DNA from: Armillaria gallica
Lineage: Eukaryota; Basidiomycota; Agaricomycetes; Agaricales; Physalacriaceae
Direction of reading: 5' to 3'
DNA length: 64,000 bases
Assembly (NCBI GenBank): GCA_037576215.1
Contig: JBANDB010000002.1
Location: forward strand, 3,286,001 to 3,350,000
Shown here: positions 35,521 through 45,437 of the stretch, in pieces
Layout of the letters: each line of letters starts with the position of its first letter
Position numbering within the stretch: position 1 is the first letter of the stretch
Notes under the pieces: generated by a model
The model's database searches: none
The model's input: only the letters and a program-made list of their open reading frames with translations
What the model was told of the DNA's origin: nothing
Program-made: the position numbers and the translations under genes

Positions 35521-38500
35521 ATGTCCGTGATGACTGGTTCCCCTGCACCAGCAACGCCGACCATTTTACTTGAGTCTTTTCCTAGACGAGCGCCACCTTC
35601 GCCGTTGCCAGGAGCGACCATCCCTCGTCAAGTCTCGACGTCGTCTGCCTAAAGGGAGAGCATCGGAGCGAGTAAATGGTGTCACCACCCCTAAATCGCC
35701 CACCTTTAAAAGTACGCGACAGTCGAGAAGTAGCACCCCGGCCCAGGATGGCGACGATACGACTTGGGGCTCCAATTTCTGGGTGACAATCGTTGATCCT
35801 CAAGTAAGTCTGCTGCAAAACACTATTCGGATGCCTCCCTGATGCCAACGATCACTAGACGCAGACATCGTTCTATGCATGTCCTGCTACCGGTCAAGTC
35901 AGTTGGGACGCGCCTGTTGGCAATTTCGTGTGCGCAACTATATCATTCAGTCATCAGTCCTGGCGTAACGGTATTTCTCCTTCAGATTGCCACCGAGTGC
36001 AGAGGGTGAGTGGTGGGAGTTGAGTGATGAGAGTCGCGGAGGCTTGTCCTACTATTATCAGACGAAAACTGGAGAAACGGTATGGGAAAGACCAGCAGGT
36101 TTCGTAATTCCTCTTGGAATCATTCAGGCGAGTCATTTTTGACGCTATCAATATATCTGAGTGGTGGCTGAAACCCTGACAGAATTCGGCTCTGGGGCGG
36201 CGTTTGTCCCACCGTCTCTCCAAATCCATGGCTTACGACTCTGCATTACAGTCCCAAAGCCCATTACTAGAAAAACCGACCTACAGACGTTCTAACTCCT
36301 ACGCGAATGGCCAGGATGATGTACCCACTCGAAAGTCCACCCGCTCAATTACCCCCGCCAAAAGCCCGGCATCTGTGAAAACCAAAAGTCCCCCTGCACG
36401 ACGTTCACTTTCTAACGACCAATACCACAATACTAATAATCTGAACGGCTCTAGTCGTCTGCATACCCTTGCTCAGCATTTACCCCCAATACCTGCCTCT
36501 CCTTATACCTCAGAAGCGAGTTTATCATCCCCAAAGCCAAAGCTCAAGACTTTGACACCCTCCAGCAGTAGTCCTAGACTCAAGGATGACGCCTCGAGAC
36601 AATCGTCTAATAACTCCAATCCAGAAAAATCTTCCGTTCGAGCGAGATCAAAATCATCATCATATGTTTCCCATCGTCCTCAACTTCCACAGAGCCTCAA
36701 TGCTGCTGTGGAAATGCTTAGTTCTACTTCTGAAAGTAGCCATACATCAAATCAACTTTCTTCTCAGACCGGTACCAGTAGCGTACAAGCGTCGCCTACA
36801 ACACTTAACAACTCTGCAGCTGAACAATCTGGGAAGCGAGGAGCTCCCAGCCGACCGATCCCGCCGCCACCAGGGGATTCGAAGACGGGACGAAATCCGC
36901 CCGTGAGGATTAACGGCAAAGAAATCAGCGGCCCCATTTTAAATTCAGGTCAGTATACCCTTTCAATCGACGACAGTCGCCGCCAAACTGATTTTGATTT
37001 TGATATGCAGCCGCCACATTTGAAATGAGTCCAGTGAAGAATCGAGCAACAGGCAAACCTATCCTTATCCAACCTCGTGTTGTGTCGCTTGATGCTCCAA
37101 CGGCGACTCTAAGTTCTGGGTACGGTATCAGTTGTATTCGGGTGTATAAAACACGAGTTTTAAACGATACATAGGAAAAGCTATCCGGTTCTTCCCCACG
37201 ACCTGGCCTCCGACATCCTACAATTTGCCGAATCTGATTATGCGAAGCAGTATTTTTCCACACATCGTACAGGGTTCATCTTTCGGCGGCGAATACCTGT
37301 TACGCAGATGATGTCTTGGCAGAAGGTGATTCAAAGTTCTATACTCTAATACTGACACTCATGTCTCCCCTTTCCAGCCCCCCTTAGCTTCGCCGCTGCT
37401 GGCCTTGAACCGTACCTTGAATAGGGATGCAGTCAAGGTATTCAAGATTATACAGCACATCATGGGTGATAGGGAAGGAAAACCTATGGGTGTGCGGATG
37501 CACTCCGATGGTGTTTCGACCGTTTCGTCAAGTAACACATCTTCCGCATCTTTGGCTTCGAACGCGGCAAGTATTTTAGAGCAGGAGAGATGGATTCTGG
37601 GCGAGGGCCTGACCCACGGGGAGCTTCGTGACGAAATATATTGTCAACTCATGAAGCAGCTAAGCGGCAATCCCAATACGTTCGTGGGCTCTCTTCTTGT
37701 ATTGGATTAATGCCTGATGCCTCATTCTCACAGGGAGAGTGTATTCAGAGGATGGCAACTGATGTGTGTTCTTCTCATAACATTTCCACCCTCGAAAAAC
37801 ATAGAGACGTACGTGCGGAGCTTCATGCAGCAGCACCTCTCCAAGCAAGAGGGACGTGTAGACATTATGGCGAAGTATTGCCTGCGACGGCTGTCTTTCA
37901 TCTCACGGAAAGGACCCCGAAGCAAACCACCAAGTACAGCGGAAATCGAGATAGCCTCCGTGCGTAGAAAACATCTACTGTCCCACTTTCTTTTTCTTCA
38001 TTACTGACATCGCACATAGGATGCCGCATTTAATCCGTCCACATTCGGCGAATCACTAGATGCCATCATAAGATTGCAAGAGCGCAACTACCCTCATCAA
38101 AAAGTGCCAATCATTCTTCCGTTCCTTGCAGATGGCATTTTGGCACTTGGGGGTACGAAGTCGGAGGGTATTTTCCGTGTACCTGGGGATAGTGACGCTG
38201 TCTCTGAGCTCAAGCTTCGCATCGATAGAGGGTATTACACGCTGGATGGTGTGGATGACCCTCACGCTCTCGCATCTCTCATGAAGTCGTGGCTTCGAGA
38301 GCTTTGTGATCCTCTCGTTCCCGAGGAGATGTACAACGAGTGCATATCGAGTTCCAAAGATCCCGAGGCGTGTATCCATATTGTGCAGCGTCTACCGACC
38401 GTCAATCGACGCGTTGTTCTCTTCGTCATCAGCTTCCTTCAATTGTTCTTGGACGACAGAACACAGTCGTTGACGAAGATGACGCCCGCTAATCTTGCGC

Positions 38501-38772
38501 TGGTGATGGCACCGAATCTCCTTCGCTGCAACTCGGATTCAATGTCTATCGTGTACACTAATACACAGTTCGTCTTTACAACCAGCTATTTTATTGCGTT
38601 ACTAATCCGTTTCGTTTTCAGGTATGAGCAAATATTTGTGTACAACCTACTGCTTTATCTCAAGTGCGGTGAAGTAGACATGGACTACATTCCTGCGCAT
38701 GGACTCGGTGCAGTTCCAGCCGTATCTAGATCGCGATCGTCGAAATCGCGAACCCGGCGTAATCGGTATTGA
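35521..38772 (+). CDS. WW - MyTH4 - RhoGAP domain protein (ARHGAP39/Vilse-like)
   Basis: Predicted cytosolic GTPase-activating protein for Rho-family GTPases. Two WW-like modules come first: WVTIVDPQTQTSFYACPATGQVSW and EWWELSDESRGGLSYYYQTKTGETVWERP. A Ser/Pro-rich linker of about 250 residues follows. The MyTH4 domain (PPLASPLLALNRTLNRDAV, then LRDEIYCQLMKQL and ESVFRGWQLMCVLLITFPPS) leads into the RhoGAP domain. This has the arginine finger in GTKSEGIFRVPGD and the helix KSWLRELCDPLVP, later LALVMAPNLLR. A basic tail ends at 38772. The first exon is uncertain: the ATG at 35521 and the next frame (from about 35600) do not connect by an ordinary intron. About ten exons. Confidence 0.88.
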
Positions 38773-39136
38773 GCCCATCTCCTCTACACTCGTTTTTTGA
38801 TTTGCTCTTTGATCTCCATCTCGAATGGTTCTCTATATTAAACGTGGATTTAAAGCTCCTCTCTCTCACTGTTGTTCGTTCCTCACTGTAAATGTAACAC
38901 TTATTTCGCTTTCACTTCGTTTCCTCTTCCAAGGGACCATACGTGGTCATTTTGAATATTATATACCCAATACAACAGATCATGCGCAGGATCTAATACA
39001 TGCGCCAATATGTACTTTCCCGCTAGATAAAGTGACGACACTCTTTAGTGACTACAAAGAGAAGCTATATAGTTGCAGATGTACTATTGCTTCTTGTTTC
39101 TGCACCGGAATCTGCAGCAGGAGAAACAAGATAGAA
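38773..39136. other. Region between convergent genes
   Basis: About 360 bases between the stops of the RhoGAP gene (+) and the Mtf2-like gene (-). On the minus strand a GTAAAT donor at the Mtf2-like stop and a CTGCAG acceptor about 45 bases on could add a short last exon ending near 39065. Otherwise no feature is seen. Confidence 0.4.
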
Positions 39137-40414
39137 TCAAGGGGATTTACCTGCTGGGTCTTCCCATTTATCAAAACCCCACTCATCATCGACATCGTCC
39201 ACCATGGACGAAGACTTCCACTCGTCCCACCTCGGCTCTTTTTCAACCTTGGACTTCTTTTTCTTCCCAGCGGTCAGCTCCTCAATCTTGTTCAGCAGAT
39301 TCCATGACTCGGTGCTATCTCCCAGCGGGTCCTCCTCCATCCACAGGGACTTTTCACCGACATCACGCCGCACTTCTTCGACCAATTTGCGCGTATGAGT
39401 ATTTATCCCGACACCGTTGACGGTCATTTCTTGCAGAGCGTCATGGAATCCTTTGAGATCGCGGAAACACCGCCATCTGGTCTTGAGGAGTTCGTTGTAA
39501 GCCTTTGTCGTGCATCCAAACACATATGAGATGATGGAGAGATTTCGAGTGTAGTCGAAGATGGATAGAGCAAGGTGGGGATCACTGTATTTGTCACGGA
39601 ACGTCTGCATGAGGAGGGCGATGAGGTCGGGGTACGCTGGAGATTGGAGTCGCGGAACTTCTTTAATCTCTGGGTTTTCCATGGCCAGCCGCGATGTTGC
39701 TTCACGCTGCACTGAATCCTCAAACACTTCCCTCATGGCCCAGTCAAGCAGCTGCTGATCCGTGTCGCACATGTCCATCTCCTCCTTCTTCTGGTCCAGA
39801 AGATTTTCTTCTTCCGTAGTCCATTTTATCTTTTTGGAGTGCCGTCGAAGCTTGCTGAAGAGACCACCGAGATCGTCGCGTTGTAGATCGACATCACGCT
39901 GCTTTCGCGACTGTTCAGAAACAGCATCGAATATCATGTTGAACATGTCGTTGAAGGCGCTGATTTCCCGGTTGGTCATGGCCTGTCTCCGACCGCGTCT
40001 AGGACCCTGTTGGGACACCACCGGGGGCGAGTCCGCAATGCCCTTGAAAACATGGTCCCAAGCGGACGATTGCGACTGCGAAAACATGGATTGTAGAGGT
40101 CTCATGTTGGACGTTTGGCCTTCCTCACTATAGAAATCTGTCAGACCAAGTATGAAGGTCGGAAATTCTACATGCCTAGCAGCCGACCGTGTACTAGAAA
40201 AATTTCTCCATGCGATATATTGTAGACGTTGGCAACGAGGATTGGAGCACGCTGTGAGTATCGGCGGAGCTGCACAGTGATGAGCGCAATCCAAAGAAAC
40301 AAAGCACGCTCTAACCTGGCCATAGAGCCCTTTGTAGCGACTTGGACTGATGGCGTAACATTGTGGTAAGAACCAGAAGTGGCAATCGAAGGCAAGCTCG
40401 GAAGTTACCGACAT
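39137..40414 (-). CDS. Mtf2-like C-terminal domain protein, predicted mitochondrial
   Basis: Fungal Mtf2/Nam1 proteins act in mitochondrial mRNA processing and translation. One open frame of 425 residues starts with ATG at 40414. The N-terminus is not acidic and contains WRNFSSTRSAARH, a typical mitochondrial processing-site context. The conserved part includes SAWDHVFKGIAD, FNDMFNMIFDAV, then LLDWAMREVFEDS, ALSIFDYTRNLSIISYVFGCTTKAYNELLKTRW and MTVNGVGINTHTRKLVEEV. A charged tail WDEWKSSSMVDD follows. The actual start could be one of the internal codons, since the first 60 residues are Cys/His-rich and less protein-like. It diverges from the Dicer-like gene with only 31 bases between start codons. 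Confidence 0.78.
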   Translation of the reverse strand: MSVTSELAFDCHFWFLPQCYAISPSRYKGLYGQVRACFVSLDCAHHCAAPPILTACSNPRCQRLQYIAWRNFSSTRSAARHVEFPTFILGLTDFYSEEGQTSNMRPLQSMFSQSQSSAWDHVFKGIADSPPVVSQQGPRRGRRQAMTNREISAFNDMFNMIFDAVSEQSRKQRDVDLQRDDLGGLFSKLRRHSKKIKWTTEEENLLDQKKEEMDMCDTDQQLLDWAMREVFEDSVQREATSRLAMENPEIKEVPRLQSPAYPDLIALLMQTFRDKYSDPHLALSIFDYTRNLSIISYVFGCTTKAYNELLKTRWRCFRDLKGFHDALQEMTVNGVGINTHTRKLVEEVRRDVGEKSLWMEEDPLGDSTESWNLLNKIEELTAGKKKKSKVEKEPRWDEWKSSSMVDDVDDEWGFDKWEDPAGKSP

Positions 40415-40445
40415 CTCTTATCTACCTACTCCTTCTTGCTTCTAT
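40415..40445. promoter_or_regulatory. 31-base gap between divergent start codons
   Basis: Start codons of the Mtf2-like (-) and Dicer-like (+) genes are only 31 bases apart, too little for two separate core promoters. The transcripts must overlap at their 5' ends, or one of the two starts lies further inside. Confidence 0.4.
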
Positions 40446-43400
40446 ATGCTCAAAATTTGGAAGGGTAAATGGAAAGCCCAAGAACAAGAAGACGGAGAAA
40501 TCCAATCTGATCCCGAGCGCGACAGCGACCAGCAGCTTGCGTCGGGTGGAGCCAATGTGCCGTTCGAATTCGACGACTCAGCCATGGCCTCACCCTCACA
40601 AAGTCTACTGGATCCTGTTCCGTCGTCTGCCGCTCTTCCTTCATCTGACTCTGAAAGGCCTCACAAGCGCAGGAAAATCCAAAATGGACAGGATACTGAA
40701 CGGATAACGCGACCTATGACCGTATCGAAAACAGGTTCAGTACATCAGCATTCACTCCATCGCTACTAATGAAGTCTACCTGTAGTGCAAGGAGGGTGCG
40801 AGCTCAATAGACTTGGAGAAACCATCGTACTATACGACAGGGCATTTCCATCGCACGCGACACAGAAAACCATACTAGATGAAATCACTTCCTTGGATCC
40901 ATCTGGACGCGTTTTCCTGCAATATCTCGAAGCATCGAGGCGAGTTTTAGAAGAACTCGGCCCATGTGCGTCTGATCTGGTGTGGCGTCGTGCATTGAGA
41001 GACATAGAGACCAGCGTGTCTACATGGGATGACCATGACGACGACGACGACGCCACGCCCGAGATGGTACTCAGTGCCCCCATCCGAGATATCATTAAGA
41101 ATTGGACATTTGCTATGCCCAATCTAGATATTGGCTCCCGGGGCTTCAATGTCTCTCCAAAGTTCTTGCGACTTGTACAAATACTCAAGGCATGTGAACC
41201 ACTTAATCCTGACACGGGGTCCCGCGGCTTCGGCTTAGTTTTTGGTAAATCATTTTTCTTACTCTTATCATCAAACAAGAACTAACTTCCTTCCTAGTCT
41301 CTAGCAAAGCTGTTGCTTTGGGCATTACGGACTTGCTAAAGGCCTCGGGGGAATTCCGGTGCCAGCCATTACTTGGTGATGAGACGCTTGTAGTTCAGGT
41401 ACACATTTTGAGCTTTGTATCCTCTTTTCTAACAATTCATCTCCTAGCAAGACCTTTTCGATGCCATTGAGGATGGCACTTGCAATCTGCTTATCGCAGT
41501 GCAGTCGACAGAAGATTTACACATACCCAGGGCTTCCGTTGTTGTTCGGTAAGCCCAGGCAAACGACTTATAACCAGCTGCTGACACAACCATTAATAAA
41601 TAGATTCAGTTTGTCGCGCGACTACTTGTCACACGCATACACTTACTCTCGAGCCTCATTGACTGACAGACATATTGTGTTCATGGCTGAGCGTGAAAAT
41701 AACGTTCACCGTCATATTCTATCCTCACTCGCGCGTATCAACGAAAGTATCCTGCCTTGGGCAACTCGGATCTCTGATACTTCTTTCCCTCCTTTAACCT
41801 TATCAGATATGATGGTTGTATTCAGTCTTGATAGAGGGACCGAGGCCGAAGACAGTCAGCAACCGTGCATCACTGACGCCACTACTGGTTGTGAAATTCG
41901 ACTACAAGACGCTGCTGCTGTTATCTTTCGCCTTGGTGCCCATCTTTCGGAGCTAAACCCAGGTCAAAATAAGGAGAAACCTCGCCTTGTGTGTGTCTCT
42001 GCAGGGCCGCCTTGCACCTTTCGGGTGCATTTGCCCGGAATGCCTAGCGATCTGTCTTGTATCAGTGGGCCGCCATCCACGTCACCGGCAATAGCCAGGC
42101 GTCAAGCTTGCTTCGCGGCCTGCGCTAGGCTGTCTGAAGCTGGTCTCCTTCCGTATAGGTTCTTCCCAATTCCAGAAAATAGACGCTTGTGGAAGCCCAA
42201 GGGTCTCCCGCCTGCCACCGACGCTAAAGTGGCAGGAACGCGAATGTACTTGGGGAGAGTGCCGTGCTTTTGGCAATCTTTTTCTTATTCGCCGGCAAAA
42301 GTGTTGTACCCCACAATCATCTGTGGAGATTACCTCCAAAGAGAAGCGCCCCATGCGCCTCTGTTACTGCTGACACGCCGGCCTTTACCTGATATAGCGA
42401 ACATCAAACTGTTCTTTCTGGGTATACCCATCGTGGTTCCGTTGCGACGCGCTGCTCCTTTACTCGTGAATGACGAACAGTTGCAACTTCTGCATACATA
42501 TACCATCCGATTCTTCCGAACGGTCGTCAACAAGCCATATACTTGTGAATCAGGGAAAATGGCATATTTTGTTGCGCCTCTCCAGTCAAATTTCCACTCT
42601 CCAGTACTGGACTCATCCCGACCTTTTGATTTGCCCGACATTGGCTCCAGATTACCTTGGGATGCCATACACTTGGCTTCTGAGAGTCGGTGGGTACCCT
42701 TAAAGTATGGAGCTGCGGGACATGACAGAGTCGGATGTCCATGATGCTGCTATTCAAGGCCACATGGAGTTCATCCGTCGTTACGAAGTCGTGAAAGTCA
42801 GACGCGACCTGACCCCGCAAAGTATCCATGTAAGTCCCGTTATGAACGTCCGAATCACCCATTTGACTTTCTTCATTTGTAGCCGAACGACAATTCAATG
42901 ACTATCCTTGAGTTTGTTCGGTCAAAATATGAAAACCTTCCAGGTCTGAAAGACGAGAATCAGTGTATTCTTGAGGTTGTGAAAATCGACCCTTGGTTGC
43001 AATACGCTAGCCCGTCGTCTAGACCCCAGGGCGGCAAGTCAGATTCTTTATGTAAGTATTGAGTACTCTTTCTCACCTTATCGCATCGTTGACATGATCG
43101 TATTTGCAGATATGATACCGGAACTATATGCCAAATGCACGTTTCCATTAAGGTATCTATTCTCTCAAGGGTTTATGCGATATCCCCATCTAACATAAGT
43201 AAGTGTCATTCGCACGGGATTTCTCTTTCCGTCGATCATGGAAAACATCAACCATATCTTGCTCGTCAAAGAGTTGAATATCAACTTTTTTGGTCATTCC
43301 GTGGCCGAGGACCTACTCCGGATGGCTATCACCGCGCCATCCGTGGGCCTTGCTTATGATTATGAGCGTTTAGAACTTTTAGGTAAGTTAATCGTCGATC

Positions 43401-45110
43401 CTCTCTCACACACAGCATGACCTGCTGGAAGGCGACTCGTTCTTGAAATATGTTTCGTCTCTGTATGTTTTCGTAACGGAACCAGACAGAAGCGAAGGCA
43501 ACCTACACGCATCAAGAAGAGAGCTCATCAGTAATATTCTTTGCTCCACCAAGCTGTTCGCATCGGGCTGCCTTCCTTTATACAAACGAAACCGTTCAGC
43601 ATCAAAACCTGGTGCCCACCAAATTTTACCAGAGAGGCGAATAACAACAATACAGCCACTCATCAGGTCAAGGATTCCGCTGTACAATCCGCAGTTAAGC
43701 AGCCGGTGGCAGCCCCTGTTCAGTCTACGAATGCGTCTACTACCAAAGTCAAAGGTCGTAGGAAAAGGAAGAAGAAAACTCAGGCCTTGTGGACTGGTGA
43801 TTCCAACAAATGGCTTGGCGACAAGGTATCATAAGTCTTTTACTCTAGTCGCTCTGCCTGACATTCACGGTTTAGACTGTTGCCGATGTCGTCGAGTCTA
43901 TAATCGGCGCCGCCTACCTCACAGGCGGCAAAGATGTAGCCTTCGTGTTACAAAGGACCTGGGAGTATGTCTTCCGAGAGTTGAACAGTGGTCAGATTTT
44001 GGCCGCACAGCTATGGCTCCCTCGTCCAAGGTTACCGCGAAACTCAAACCTGGAACTCTCCAAGCTATCGAAGGTGTACTAGGGCACAAGTTTAAACGGC
44101 CATACTTGCTGGCCCAGGCCTTGGTTCGTTGACTTTCGTTGGCCCCAACTCCGACTCATATTCTCAACTGAGTAGACACATATCACCCATCAAGGCTTTC
44201 AGACTTCTTGTTATGAGAGGTTCGAATTTGTAGGAGATGCAGTGCTTGACTTCTGTGTGTTATTCTACTTTTTTAGTCTCATTGAGCTCAAATTCCGTAC
44301 AGTGGTAGTCCGGCACATCTTCAGTCGCAACCAAGGACTTTCACCCGGGGCGCTGACATTGCTGAAGGTACGCCTCTAACTACTTGTTTCTTTTTGCCGT
44401 TCTGAAGATAACCCTCCAGGGAGCAATGGTTTCAAATCGCGCATTAGCTGCTCTTTGCGTGTGCTCTGGCTTACATCAACACCTGTTATTCCAGTCAGCG
44501 GAGCTTGCTCTGAGTATCAATAACTATGAAAAGGAAGTGAAGCGCAAACAAAGCGAGGAATACGCGGCGGCGCAACAGGAAGACCGAGCACCCGGTCAGT
44601 TCTGGTTTGATATTGACCCTCCAAAGGTTAGCTTTGATAATTTTACTTTCACGCGCCATTGAAGTAACGAGGAAACAGCCTCTATCAGACGTCGTAGAAT
44701 CCATCATGGGGGCGATGTGCATATCGGATGACTTCCTTCCAGATGGTGTAGAAGCCATTTTTACAAATCTCGTCCAGCCATTCTATGACAAGCATATCAC
44801 TCTTCAAACACTGTCTCATCATCCCACCAAGGTTCTTTTGGAACTCCTTCAAGCGAGCGGATGTCAAGATTTTGAGATCAGCAAGGAAAATGATGGTGGT
44901 AGCGTTCAATGCGACGGTGGGGTCCTTCTTCTAGGTCCAATTCAGTTGACTTGATATGTTGCCGCAGTGGTCGTCCATGGTATCGTGTTGGCCAGCGCTA
45001 CGGAGACCAATCCTATCAGTGCCGCCCGTCTAGCTTCATTGTGGGCTTTGGACGCACTAGAGGGAGATTCTACTTTCTTGGCTCGAACATGTGACTGCCT
45101 CCGGTGGTGA
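40446..45110 (+). CDS. Dicer-like tandem RNase III protein lacking the N-terminal DExH helicase core
   Basis: RNA-silencing endonuclease that would cut double-stranded RNA. Exon 1 (ATG 40446) is acidic with a basic patch RPHKRRK. The next exon enters the helicase insert and RecA2-like half directly (GETIVLYDRAF, ASRRVLEELGPCASDLVWRR, then LLIAVQSTEDLHIPRASVVVRF). The dimerisation/DUF283 and platform/PAZ-like regions follow. RNase IIIa has ERLELLGDSFLKY and DVVESIIGAAY; RNase IIIb has ERFEFVGDAVLDF and DVVESIMGAM. The acidic catalytic residues of both are intact. A C-terminal dsRBD-like segment ends at 45110. DExH motifs I and II are absent, and the upstream DNA is occupied by another gene. 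The frame breaks twice, near 43537 and 43940, and each break is repaired by one extra base in a short homopolymer. Confidence 0.85.
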
Positions 45111-45437
45111 TTGTGATTGTTCGAACCATGAATCCCACGAATCGGTAGAAAGAGGCACCTAATGGTGGGGGGACAGTGTAATATAAAGGTAGACTCGAAC
45201 CAATCCCTTTGAAACTCGATGACAGTCGATCAAGTGTACTTTGGTCACACTTCGATCGACTGTCATCAGTGTCGGGAGGGACTGGTTCGAGTCTAATACA
45301 AAGGGTCACCTAGTGGGACGCTAAGCTTAGCATCGATTAACCCGAAAAATGTAACCGCTCTGTTTTATACCGATACATGGAGGAAGATATATATATGTTC
45401 ACTTGATTTGGTAAAGGAGCACTAAAATTACACCTCC
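45111..45437. other. Region between convergent genes with a fold-back element
   Basis: About 330 bases between the stops of the Dicer-like gene (+) and the P450 gene (-). Most of the left half is the inverted repeat listed separately; no coding potential is seen. Confidence 0.5.
45191..45294. repeat. 104-base imperfect inverted repeat (fold-back, MITE-like or hairpin)
   Basis: Left arm 45191-45237 and right arm 45247-45294 are inverted copies with a 9-base loop. The outer ten bases (AGACTCGAAC / GTTCGAGTCT) and an internal 14-base block (GATGACAGTCGATC) match perfectly. Between them are a few mismatches, and a one-base bulge follows the inner block. Just outside the arms lie similar direct sequences, TAATATAAAGGT on the left and TAATACAAAGGGT on the right, which may be an eroded target-site duplication. 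It could be a small non-autonomous transposon copy or a hairpin in the 3' end of one of the two convergent transcripts. Confidence 0.75.

Noticed and set aside
40168..40395. Alternative first exon for the Mtf2-like gene beginning MARLERALFLW
   Set aside because: The frame does not join to the main open frame with any acceptable donor and acceptor pair that I could find.
41036..41056. GAC-repeat in the Dicer-like gene as a microsatellite feature
   Set aside because: It simply encodes a short Asp-rich loop and is too short to list as a repeat.
45280..45296. GGTTCGAGTC resembles a tRNA T-arm
   Set aside because: It is one arm of the fold-back; no acceptor, D-arm or anticodon stem can be formed around it.
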